Source: Acidimicrobiales bacterium
Lineage (GTDB): Bacteria; Actinomycetota; Acidimicrobiia; Acidimicrobiales; Acidimicrobilacustridaceae
Assembly: GCA_030830565.1 (NCBI GenBank)
Contig: JAURMR010000043.1
Span: forward strand, 62,001-126,000
Direction: 5' to 3'
Length of the DNA stretch: 64,000 nt
Under the pieces are notes generated by a model, which saw nothing but the letters and a program-made list of their open reading frames with translations, did not search any database and was not told where the DNA came from. Both the position numbers and the translations under genes were made by a program. Below are positions 36,672-44,727 of this stretch, piece by piece (the stretch's first letter is position 1; each line of letters opens with the position of its first letter).

Positions 36672-37636
36672 CGACTGACTCCTGAAAGAACAGTTCGGGC
36701 CAATGACTCGGACACGCCTGGTTGGCTCATGATGGTTTCCGTCACGATGCAGTTGAGCCCGAACGCCTCGACATCGGACTGAAGCGCGGCATCAGCAGAG
36801 TCAATGACAAGTGTGTTGGTGAATTCCTTGTACAGCGCTGCAACTCCGAGAACTGATGCGTCATGTCCGAGTTCCGAAAGCATTCGATCGGCGGGCCCTT
36901 TCAATGCGGCGCCGGCGATGATCGGTGAAACAGCCACAACTGCAGAACGACGTCGGATGAGTGCTTCACGGATTCCCGGCACTGCGAGTACCGGTGCAAT
37001 CGAAACGAGCGGGTTTGATGGAGCAATCACGATGAGGTTTGCGGTTTCGATGGCCTCAAGAACGCCTGGAGCTGCAGTGGTTGCCTCAGCTCCGTCAAAG
37101 CGAACCGCTGAAATCGGAACCGAGTGCTGACGCTGAACGAAGTACTCCTGGAAGCTGATTTCTGTTCCAGCAGGCAGACCGGGTGAATCAGCGTCGGCGG
37201 GATCATCTGCGGCCAGGGTGACCATTGTTTGAAGCTGATCACAGGTCGCTGGTAACACCGTCAGTCCGAGGTTCCATGCTTGAGCGATCTCTGCGGTCAC
37301 GGTTGCGAGATCTGCACCTTCGCGCAGTCGTTGCGTTCGGTAGAGATGCGTTCCGAGGTCGCGATCGCCGAGACCGAACCAACTCACTCCGCCGTACTGC
37401 TCGAGCATCGTTCGGGCCTGCCAGGATTCATTGACAAGACCCCAACCAGTTTCAGGGTTTATGGCCCCAGCAAGGGTGTAGGTCACGGTGTCGAGATCGG
37501 GTGAGATGTGGAGACCGTGAAGAACGAGATCGTCGCCGACATTGACGATCGTGGTGACGTCCGAGGCGTCAACGACCTGCAGGAGTGCTCGCAACATTCG
37601 TGCGGCACCAACGCCACCGGCGATGACGGTGATCAT
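36668..37636 (-). CDS. cofD: 2-phospho-L-lactate/phosphoenolpyruvate transferase (CofD/FbiA)
   Basis: Transfers the lactyl or enolpyruvyl phosphate from the GDP-activated donor to Fo in F420 synthesis. 322 residues. The N-terminal GGVGAARMLRAL, VNVGDDLVLHGLHISPDLDT, and GLGDRDLGTHLYR blocks are CofD hallmarks. It begins five bp after the Gmd stop and overlaps cofE, so it is in one run gmd-cofD-cofE-fkbM. Whether the substrate is phospholactate or PEP depends on CofC, which is not in the window. Confidence 0.95.
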   Translation of the reverse strand: MITVIAGGVGAARMLRALLQVVDASDVTTIVNVGDDLVLHGLHISPDLDTVTYTLAGAINPETGWGLVNESWQARTMLEQYGGVSWFGLGDRDLGTHLYRTQRLREGADLATVTAEIAQAWNLGLTVLPATCDQLQTMVTLAADDPADADSPGLPAGTEISFQEYFVQRQHSVPISAVRFDGAEATTAAPGVLEAIETANLIVIAPSNPLVSIAPVLAVPGIREALIRRRSAVVAVSPIIAGAALKGPADRMLSELGHDASVLGVAALYKEFTNTLVIDSADAALQSDVEAFGLNCIVTETIMSQPGVSESLARTVLSGVSR

Positions 37637-37641
37637 CGCAA

Positions 37642-38622
37642 CTAGGTCAGATCGCGTTGCTGGCGAGCGACGTTCTCAAGATCGGCGTCGACCATCATGT
37701 CGACGAGATCACGGAATGGAGTCTTGGGCTCCCAGCCGAGAACGGTCTTTGCATGCGTTGCATCGCCGACCAAGAGATCGACCTCGGCGGGACGGAAGAA
37801 GCGTTCGTCGATCACGACATGGTCTTCCCAGTTGAGCCCGACTCTCGCAAATGCGATCTCACAAAACTCGCGCACCGAATGGGTCTCGTCGGTCGAGATA
37901 ACGAAGTCGCCGGGCTCGTCCTGTTGGAGCATCCGCCACATTGCATCCACGTAATCGCCAGCGAATCCCCAGTCGCGCTGAGCGTCGAGGTTGCCAAGAC
38001 GGATTTCAGTATCGAGACCGAGCTTGATCCGGGCAACGCCGTTGGCAATTTTGCGGGTGACGAACTCGAGACCGCGTCGGGGGCTTTCGTGGTTGAAGAG
38101 GATTCCGGAGCTCGCGTGCATGTCGTAGCTCTCGCGGTAGTTCACGGTGATCCAGTGTCCGTAAAGCTTTGCCACACCGTACGGGCTGCGTGGGTAGAAC
38201 GGGGTTGATTCCCGCTGCGGTACTTCAACAACTTTGCCGAACATTTCCGACGAACTCGCCTGATAGAAGCGAACATCGTGATCGGCAAGCCTGATTGCGT
38301 CGAGAAGGCGAGTGACACCGAGTGCGGTGGTTTCGCCAGTGAGAACTGGCTGGCCAAACGAGGTCTGCACGAATGACTGTGCGGCGAGGTTGTAGACCTC
38401 GTCGGGCTTGTGGTCTCGCATGATGTGAATCATCGAAACCTCGTCGAGGAGGTCTCCCGGGACCAGTTCGAGATCGTCCTGAAGGTGGCCGATTCGCTCG
38501 AAGTTCAACGTGGAGCTTCGACGCACCATTCCGATGACGTGGTAGCCCTTGGCCAGCAGAAGTTCGGCCAAATACGAGCCGTCCTGACCGGTGATTCCTG
38601 TGATGAGTGCTCGTTTGCTCAT
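37642..38622 (-). CDS. gmd: GDP-mannose 4,6-dehydratase
   Basis: Makes GDP-4-keto-6-deoxy-D-mannose, the shared precursor of GDP-L-fucose and GDP-D-rhamnose. 326 residues: [34 protein letters not shown], and Y-x3-K in SPYGVAK; also NHESPRRG typical of Gmd. ATG 38622 is preferred over ATG 38652, which adds a short non-conserved stretch. A TACAAT box at 38669-38674 could serve it. The products of wcaG and rmd both use its product. Confidence 0.96.
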   Translation of the reverse strand: MSKRALITGITGQDGSYLAELLLAKGYHVIGMVRRSSTLNFERIGHLQDDLELVPGDLLDEVSMIHIMRDHKPDEVYNLAAQSFVQTSFGQPVLTGETTALGVTRLLDAIRLADHDVRFYQASSSEMFGKVVEVPQRESTPFYPRSPYGVAKLYGHWITVNYRESYDMHASSGILFNHESPRRGLEFVTRKIANGVARIKLGLDTEIRLGNLDAQRDWGFAGDYVDAMWRMLQQDEPGDFVISTDETHSVREFCEIAFARVGLNWEDHVVIDERFFRPAEVDLLVGDATHAKTVLGWEPKTPFRDLVDMMVDADLENVARQQRDLT

Positions 38623-38668
38623 GGTGTGATTCCGCTCGGGGAGTGGGGGCATCGCCCGTGGTCTGAAG

Positions 38669-38674
38669 ATTGTA
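38669..38674 (-). promoter_or_regulatory. Candidate -10 box upstream of gmd
   Basis: TACAAT on the minus strand, 46 nt before the gmd ATG, in the 94-bp rmd-gmd gap. A leader of about 40 nt is implied. Confidence 0.4.
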
Positions 38675-38716
38675 CGGGCCCTCGTGGCCCTGAGGTTGTT
38701 GCGGTTGAATCAGGAG

Positions 38717-39625
38717 TCATTGCTGGTTGAGAACTGCGGCCCGGTACTCATTGAGGATGTCCTGAAGCGTTGTTTCGAGGTCAATTTCTGGAGACCAACC
38801 GGTGGTGTCGTGCACGCGGGTTGGATCACCTCGAAGAACGGGCGTCTCGACCGGTCGTTGAAGTTCCGGATCGGGTTCAAGTTGCATCGGTGTGCTTGCG
38901 AGAGCGACAAGACGCTCGGCGAGGTCACCAATTGTGAGGTCACGACCGGTGCACACGTTGTAGGCGGCTCCCGGTTCGCCCTTTTCCATCAGGAGTCGGT
39001 AGGCACGCACAACATCGCGAACATCGGTGATGTCTCGCCTTGGAGTGAGATTGCCGACAGGAACAACGGTGGTTCCGTCTCGTTCGTTACGAGCGATCCG
39101 TTCCGCGATGGCCGGTGCCACAAATCGGGTGGTTTGTCCGGGGCCAAGATGATTAAACGCTCGAACGCGGATGGTCTCGAGTTTGTGGCCAAGCCACGAC
39201 TGGAGTGCCAATTGATCGGCGGCCACTTTGCTCGCCGCATAAGGGGTCACTGGTCGAAATGGCGTCAGTTCGTCAATCGGCAATTGTTCCGGTGTGACGT
39301 GGCCATAGATATCGGCGCTGCTGACGGCGAGAACTCTTGGCTTGCCATTGTGAATGCAGGCCTGAAGAAGGTTGAGCGTTCCTTCAGCGTTGACGCGAAA
39401 CGTATCGAGTGGGTAGTCCCAAGACGCGCCCACATCGCTCCATCCGCCAAGGTGGTAGACGACGTCGGGTGTTGTGTCGGCGAGGATTGCTGCGACAGCG
39501 TCGGGGTCGAGAAGATCTGGGCCTTCCTCACGATCCACGCCGATCACCGTGTCACCCTGCGCGGTCAAATGTGCGCACAGGTGGCGTCCGACAAAGCCGG
39601 CCGCGCCGGTGACTAAAGCCTTCAC
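38717..39625 (-). CDS. rmd: GDP-6-deoxy-D-mannose reductase (Rmd-like)
   Basis: 302 residues of an extended SDR that would reduce GDP-4-keto-6-deoxymannose to GDP-D-rhamnose. VTGAAGFVGRH is the NADP loop, SSADIYG, Y-x3-K in TPYAASK, and RAFNHLGPGQ is the Rmd-type signature. A 3,5-epimerase role cannot be ruled out without the active-site model. GTG at 39625 has TAGGAT 6 nt upstream, overlapping the stop of the upstream glycosyltransferase gene. Next to gmd, with which it forms the D-rhamnose pair. Confidence 0.85.
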   Translation of the reverse strand: MKALVTGAAGFVGRHLCAHLTAQGDTVIGVDREEGPDLLDPDAVAAILADTTPDVVYHLGGWSDVGASWDYPLDTFRVNAEGTLNLLQACIHNGKPRVLAVSSADIYGHVTPEQLPIDELTPFRPVTPYAASKVAADQLALQSWLGHKLETIRVRAFNHLGPGQTTRFVAPAIAERIARNERDGTTVVPVGNLTPRRDITDVRDVVRAYRLLMEKGEPGAAYNVCTGRDLTIGDLAERLVALASTPMQLEPDPELQRPVETPVLRGDPTRVHDTTGWSPEIDLETTLQDILNEYRAAVLNQQ

Positions 39626-39631
39626 GTTGCG

Positions 39632-39637
39632 ATCCTA
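39632..39637 (-). promoter_or_regulatory. Candidate -10 box of rmd
   Basis: TAGGAT on the minus strand, 6 nt before the GTG at 39625, overlapping the stop codon of the upstream gene. Confidence 0.45.
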
Positions 39638-40759
39638 GGCCCGGGCCGCACACGCAAGTTCGAACAGCGCAACGAGCTCGTCAGTCGATCGATCCCAAGA
39701 GAAATGAGTCAGTCGTTCGTTGCCGGCAGCGACGAGCGACTCGGCGACAGCGCTGTTGTCAAGCACGGTCTCGATCGCGTCGACCAACGTTTCGACATCG
39801 CCCGGCTCGGCCCACTGCGCTGCAGAACCGAGAACTTCTGGAAGCGAACCAGTGCGAGTCGCAACTACTGGTACCCCTGCTGCCATTGCTTCAAGCGGGG
39901 GAATGCCGAATCCTTCAAGAAGTGATGGGTAGACGAATGCACGGGTACCAGCAAGGAGGTCGTCGCGCTCGGCATCAGAAAGCCAACCTGTCCGCTGAAT
40001 TCGTGACCGATTGGGAGAGGCGTCGATGACTTCCTTCACCGCCTCAACACCCCAGCCGTCGGGACCGGCAATAACGAGATGAAGTGAAGGCCGTTTTGGC
40101 GCGATGACGTCGAACGCCCGAACGAGGGAAGGGATGTCTTTGCGCGGCTCGATCGTTCCAAGTGAAAGTAAATAGTCGTCGACTCCCGCAAAGGAACGAC
40201 CTCGCTCGGCACGCTCGGATCGGGTGATGTCGTCGATCGGTTGTGGTCCACCGAGGTGGATGGCTCGCACACGGTTCGGTTCAACATTGAGAGTTGCGAC
40301 AACGTCGTCCGCAACCGCTTGAGAGGGTGTGTGGATCCAGGCGCCATCAAGGATTTCGCGCCGAAGTAACGCGGGGACTTGTTGGACGTCAGTTGTGCAC
40401 ATCTCGGGGAAATGCACAGCGGTGAGGTCATGCACCATTACGACCCTCGCTGCATTCTTGGCCGGCGGTACGACGTAGTTGGGGCCCCAAACGAGGTCGA
40501 TAGTCCCCGTCCACCATTCAATCGGTGGCCATGGCCCGCGCCGCCAGAGCGCACGTAACGGTCGGGCGACCATCGGTCGTCGATGGGCGCGCACGCCTTG
40601 GGGGAGTTCGTCGAGCATCGGTCCAGCGCCTCGACGAGAGACAGCGAACGCCGAAACCTCGAGACCCGGCCGTGCGAGTCGATGGAGGTAAGTGCGCGTT
40701 ACGCCCCCGATGCCGGTGCGGTGTCCGATCAGTGACGTTGCATCGGCGGCAACGCGCAC
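39635..40759 (-). CDS. Family 4 glycosyltransferase
   Basis: 374 residues. VAADATSLIGHRTGIGGVTRTY is the GT4 N-terminus, MVHDLTAVHFPE the linker strand, YLLSLGTIEPRKDIPSLVRAF and LLEGFGIPPLEAMAAG the donor domain with E-x7-E. The GTG at 40759 lies 1 bp after the stop of the 73-residue small protein gene and excludes a 31-residue non-conserved extension in the previous gene. Coupled to that gene and ahead of rmd. It could add D-rhamnose or mannose by context, not by residues. Confidence 0.88.
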   Translation of the reverse strand: MRVAADATSLIGHRTGIGGVTRTYLHRLARPGLEVSAFAVSRRGAGPMLDELPQGVRAHRRPMVARPLRALWRRGPWPPIEWWTGTIDLVWGPNYVVPPAKNAARVVMVHDLTAVHFPEMCTTDVQQVPALLRREILDGAWIHTPSQAVADDVVATLNVEPNRVRAIHLGGPQPIDDITRSERAERGRSFAGVDDYLLSLGTIEPRKDIPSLVRAFDVIAPKRPSLHLVIAGPDGWGVEAVKEVIDASPNRSRIQRTGWLSDAERDDLLAGTRAFVYPSLLEGFGIPPLEAMAAGVPVVATRTGSLPEVLGSAAQWAEPGDVETLVDAIETVLDNSAVAESLVAAGNERLTHFSWDRSTDELVALFELACAARA

Positions 40760-40760
40760 G

Positions 40761-40982
40761 TCAACGACGCCCGCGCTCTGCGACGAGCGAAGCCAACGCG
40801 CCGAGCGTCGCGGACATGGCCTTGGCTGCTTCAGAGGGCGAGGGGAACACAACGCCCGTCATCTTTTCCCATTCGCGACGTTGCACCTGCAGGCGATTGA
40901 ATCCGAGGATTCCGAAGCCAAGGCCGACGCTTAGGGCCTCGTGAACTGCTCGTCGAATGGGGTCACAGGCAGTATTTTCCAC
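40761..40982 (-). CDS. Small conserved-looking protein of unknown function
   Basis: 73 residues, no family recognised. A glycine-rich hydrophobic segment (GLGFGILGF) follows a basic, helical start, then charged LQVQRREWEKM, then an Ala-rich helix to the C-terminus. The single short hydrophobic stretch suggests membrane contact but not a full span. Two features support reality: a TACGCT box 7 nt before the GTG at 40982, and its stop 1 bp before the GT4 start, so the two genes are coupled. Divergent from the GT2/GT-C gene at 41047. Confidence 0.65.
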   Translation of the reverse strand: MENTACDPIRRAVHEALSVGLGFGILGFNRLQVQRREWEKMTGVVFPSPSEAAKAMSATLGALASLVAERGRR

Positions 40983-40989
40983 GAGGGCC

Positions 40990-40995
40990 AGCGTA
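40990..40995 (-). promoter_or_regulatory. Candidate -10 box of the small-protein gene
   Basis: TACGCT on the minus strand, 7 nt before the GTG at 40982. Confidence 0.5.
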
Positions 40996-41029
40996 GACGG
41001 GGGTCAGCGGGATCTGACAGTGGGACGAC

Positions 41030-41035
41030 TACCCT
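41030..41035 (+). promoter_or_regulatory. Candidate -10 box of the GT2/GT-C gene
   Basis: TACCCT, 11 nt before the GTG at 41047. The divergent small-protein box is 40990-40995, so two promoters lie back to back. Confidence 0.35.
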
Positions 41036-41046
41036 CGGGGACCGTT

Positions 41047-44000
41047 GTGACTGTTCCCGAACCCCCCTCCACGCCGGCTCCCGGGCCGAATGCGGACCCG
41101 AACCCCCTCCCTGGAGGCGGTTCGGTGCCCTCGGCGGGTGCTGATTCGGAGTCAATGTTCGACGAATTGTTCGCTGCCCTGAGCCGTAACCCCTCTTCGG
41201 AGGCCGAGACCACTGCATCTGCAGCGAGTTTCGAAGCGTTGTTCGAAGCCGAGGAACCGGAAGGGCCTGCTCCTCCGGTCGTCGCCGTGATGGTCACCCA
41301 CAACCCGGGTACTTGGTTCGAGGAAACGCTCGAGAGCCTTGGGGTTCAGGACTATTCAGCACTGTCGGTGTTGGTGATCGACGCTGCTAGCGCTGATGGC
41401 GATGTTCTCCGCGATCGTGTTGGTGCGGTGCTGCCCGAGGCTCATCTTCGTCGCCTCAGCGATAATGCTGGATACGCCGCTGCGGCAAACGAAGCACTCG
41501 TTGCCGTGCAAGGCGCAGCCTTTTATCTGTTTTGTCATGACGATGTCCGCCTTGAGCCCGACGCAGTGCGTTTGCTCGTTGAAGAAGCATTCCGTTCGAA
41601 TGCCGGCATCGTTGGGCCGAAACTTGTCGAGTGGAGTGATTCTCGACGCTTGCTTTCCGTCGGTATGGGTTCGGACCGATTCGGTCACCCTGCGGCCTAT
41701 GTCGAACGAGGGGATCTTGACCAAGAACAGCACGACGCTGTTCGTGATGTCTTTTACATTCCCGGCGCAGTCACACTGGTCCGCGCTGATCTCTTTGAAG
41801 CGCTCGGTGGTTTCGATTCCGCCATCTCGTTCCATGGCGAAGACCTTGAGCTTTGTTGGCGAGCACATGTCGCCGGCGCTCGGGTGATCGTGGCGCCGGC
41901 TGCTCGTGTCGCACATCTCGAATCACTCGGCGTTCGTCGTCCGGTCGATGACCGTCGCCGCTTACAAGCTCGCCATCGGTTGCGGGCCATGCGCAATTCG
42001 GACACGTTGGGCACCCGTGTGCGTGCGACGCCCGAAGCATTCATTTTGTCGTTCATGGAAATTTTGCAGGCCATTGTGCTTGGTCATTTCCGAAGGGCGA
42101 GAGATATTTGGTCGGCGTGGACATGGAATTCACGCAATGCGTCGACTGGCCGTGCGCGGCGAACATCGCTTGCTGCGATCCGCCGAGTTCCAGATAGCGA
42201 AGTCCATGCCTTCCAATCGCGAGGAAGTGCACGCCTCACTGCGTTCATGCGTCATCGGATTGCTCGCTCCGAGGCCGCTGCCGGCGGTCGCGAGCTCATG
42301 TCGAACCTTCGCGACGCCCGCTCGGCAACACCGTTCATTGTTTGGGCGTTGATGGTCGGCTTCCTGCTTGCCGGTGGGCGCGAACTGATCCTCCATGGCG
42401 TTCCGGCCATCGGTGATTTCGTTCGACTTCTGCCGCCCGGGCAGATGGTTGAGCGTTGGCTGAGTGGCTATCAATCAGTCGGACTGGGTTCGACTGCACC
42501 AGCTCCAACAGGGTTCGGAGTGCTGGGCGCACTTGGCTATCTGTTCTTTGGAGCGATTGGTTTGCTCCGAGGCGTGCTCATCCTCGGCCTGTGGCCATTA
42601 GGTGTTTTGGGAATGTGGCGACTCACCCGTCCCGTGACCTCGCAGCGCTCCCGGCTTCTCGCTTCTGTCGTGTATCTGATTGTTCCGGTTGCCTCCAACG
42701 CCATGGCCCAAGGTCAGTGGGGGACGCTCGTCCTCTACGCATTACTCCCATGGGTTGTAGCTCAACTCGCATCAGCAAGTCGCCTCGCTCCATTCGGAAC
42801 GCTCGGTGATCTTGCTGGGCCAGGTGTTCGCACGCGACCACTGGTGCACCGGATTCTGACAGTTGGCCTCTTCGTTGCGCTCGGCGCACTCATTGACCCG
42901 TCGGTGATCGTTGTTGTCGCAGGGGCATCGATTGCGTTTGCCCTCGGCGGCTGGATCGCTGGTCAGTTCGGTGGAAGCGGACGCATCCTTGCCGTGGGAC
43001 TTGGCGGCTCCGCGGTCGCGGTGCTGTTGCATCTGCCGTGGAGTCTTGGATTTCTTGACGGTTGGGAGTCGCTCGTCGGGGTTTCCTCGAACGGTGGATT
43101 CCCACTCGGTTTGGGTGACGTTTTGCGGTTCGGTACCGGCCCATTTGGTACCGGCGTCTTTGGCTGGCTGCTGCTTGTCACCGCGTTGCTCCCGCTCTTC
43201 ATCGGTCGCCAATGGCGCCTTTCGTGGGCAGTGCGCGGTTGGGTACTTGCACTCGTTGGATTCGCGCTTGCGTGGGTCGTTGGCCAGGGCTGGTTGGAGT
43301 CCTCTCTTCCAGCGCCTTCGATGCTGCTCGTTCCCGCTGCACTCGGTATTGCCCTCGCTGCAGGTTTGGGTATGGCGGCGTTCGAAATTGATCTTCCCGA
43401 CTATCACTTCGGGTGGCGTCAGATCGTTTCGTTGTTTGCCGCTCTTGCGTTTATTGGCGCACTTGGACCTGCATTCGTCTCATCATTCTCAGGTCGTTGG
43501 GAACTTCCACGAGGCGATTTCAACCGATCGCTTTCGTTCTTGGGAGACGGAACAACTGATGGCGCCTACCGCGTGCTTTGGCTCGGCGATGCGTCAGCGA
43601 TTCCATTGCAGGGATGGGCTCTTGATGCGCCTGCAGTTGACGATCTTGGGCCTGACCGCACACTTGCTTACGCAACAACTGTTGCTGGAACGCCGACGAT
43701 CGCAGAGCAGTGGCCCGGTTCCGACTCTGGAGCGACAGGCAATCTCGCTCGTGCGCTCCAAACAGCGTCAGATGGCGGAACTGCGCGCCTCGGTGCGTTG
43801 TTGTCGCCGATGGCGGTTCGTTACGTCGCAGTGCCCGTTGCACCTGCTCCAGATCCGTATGCAAGGTCTCGTGCATCCATTCCCACCGATTTGTTATCGG
43901 TACTCGATGCTCAACTTGACCTCGAATCAATCACCGTGAATCCGGGCGTCCGTGTCTATCGAAATTCAGCGTGGGCCCCTGGTGTCGCGTTACTTCCGAG

Positions 44001-44727
44001 CGATACCCAATTGCCGAGCGGTGGGCCATCACTTTCCGATCGAACCGATCCTGCCTTGCAGGGTTCAACCGCTGTCCTCACCGACACGGATGGTTATGCC
44101 AGTTCTGAAGGCGAGTTGGATACTGCCGGTGAGGTCTACGTCGCATCAGCGGGCGACGGGTGGCAACTGAGCGTCAATGGTGAATCGTTAACGCGCAGTT
44201 CTGCGTTCGGTTGGTCAAGCTCCTTCACTGCAACTGAAGGCGGCCCGGCAACGCTCTCATTCCAAACGCCCATCACGCGTTGGCTCCTCTTGCTGGGCCA
44301 AGTTTTCGTCTGGATCGTTGTTGTGGTGTACCTCCTGCGAGTTCGAGTGCGCGAAGACGAACGAACTGATCTCTTGGCGATCAATGACGCAGGAGAAATC
44401 GACACTGCTGAACCGGAGATTGCGCTGGAACCGCTGGCGATCATCGATGCAGTGGTACTCAACGAGTTTGTTGAAACTCCAAGCACTGCAACGAGCGAAG
44501 CCTCCGTTGTCGTCGCCCCAGTCCTCGCCGAACAGGCCGGCGAAGCAGTTGGCTCGGCGCAGGATCCGACAGCGCAGGACAAGACAGTGGAACCCGACTC
44601 TCAATTAGGAATCGAACCCTCGTCTGTCGATCCCGAATCCTTGCCGCAGAGCAGTTCCATGTCATCGGAGGAATCCGAAGAGTTCTGGAAGGCGAGGCGC
44701 AGAGGATTCCGGAGGCGATCAAAGTGA
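41047..44727 (+). CDS. Membrane glycosyltransferase fusion: GT2 domain plus GT-C-like polytopic domain
   Basis: About 1226 residues from the GTG at 41047; GTG 41020 and the codon at 40957 are longer alternatives. An N-terminal Pro-rich stretch is followed by a GT2 domain from about residue 78 (VVAVMVTHNPG, DxD-equivalent HDDV near 164, GEDLELCWR near 265). From about residue 430 to 760 there are many hydrophobic segments with loops, then a large extracytoplasmic domain, and a last helix near 1080-1100 before an acidic cytosolic tail. The layout, a cytosolic GT-A plus a membrane GT-C-type part, resembles actinobacterial envelope glycosyltransferases related to arabinosyltransferase AftD. Cotranscribed with the DUF5719-like gene (GTGA). 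Substrates unknown. Confidence 0.83.
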   Translation: MTVPEPPSTPAPGPNADPNPLPGGGSVPSAGADSESMFDELFAALSRNPSSEAETTASAASFEALFEAEEPEGPAPPVVAVMVTHNPGTWFEETLESLGVQDYSALSVLVIDAASADGDVLRDRVGAVLPEAHLRRLSDNAGYAAAANEALVAVQGAAFYLFCHDDVRLEPDAVRLLVEEAFRSNAGIVGPKLVEWSDSRRLLSVGMGSDRFGHPAAYVERGDLDQEQHDAVRDVFYIPGAVTLVRADLFEALGGFDSAISFHGEDLELCWRAHVAGARVIVAPAARVAHLESLGVRRPVDDRRRLQARHRLRAMRNSDTLGTRVRATPEAFILSFMEILQAIVLGHFRRARDIWSAWTWNSRNASTGRARRTSLAAIRRVPDSEVHAFQSRGSARLTAFMRHRIARSEAAAGGRELMSNLRDARSATPFIVWALMVGFLLAGGRELILHGVPAIGDFVRLLPPGQMVERWLSGYQSVGLGSTAPAPTGFGVLGALGYLFFGAIGLLRGVLILGLWPLGVLGMWRLTRPVTSQRSRLLASVVYLIVPVASNAMAQGQWGTLVLYALLPWVVAQLASASRLAPFGTLGDLAGPGVRTRPLVHRILTVGLFVALGALIDPSVIVVVAGASIAFALGGWIAGQFGGSGRILAVGLGGSAVAVLLHLPWSLGFLDGWESLVGVSSNGGFPLGLGDVLRFGTGPFGTGVFGWLLLVTALLPLFIGRQWRLSWAVRGWVLALVGFALAWVVGQGWLESSLPAPSMLLVPAALGIALAAGLGMAAFEIDLPDYHFGWRQIVSLFAALAFIGALGPAFVSSFSGRWELPRGDFNRSLSFLGDGTTDGAYRVLWLGDASAIPLQGWALDAPAVDDLGPDRTLAYATTVAGTPTIAEQWPGSDSGATGNLARALQTASDGGTARLGALLSPMAVRYVAVPVAPAPDPYARSRASIPTDLLSVLDAQLDLESITVNPGVRVYRNSAWAPGVALLPSDTQLPSGGPSLSDRTDPALQGSTAVLTDTDGYASSEGELDTAGEVYVASAGDGWQLSVNGESLTRSSAFGWSSSFTATEGGPATLSFQTPITRWLLLLGQVFVWIVVVVYLLRVRVREDERTDLLAINDAGEIDTAEPEIALEPLAIIDAVVLNEFVETPSTATSEASVVVAPVLAEQAGEAVGSAQDPTAQDKTVEPDSQLGIEPSSVDPESLPQSSSMSSEESEEFWKARRRGFRRRSK

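Noticed and set aside
40957-41046. Start of the GT2/GT-C gene at 40957
   Set aside because: It overlaps the divergent small-protein gene and its promoter. GTG 41047 follows a TACCCT box. This is a preference, not proof.
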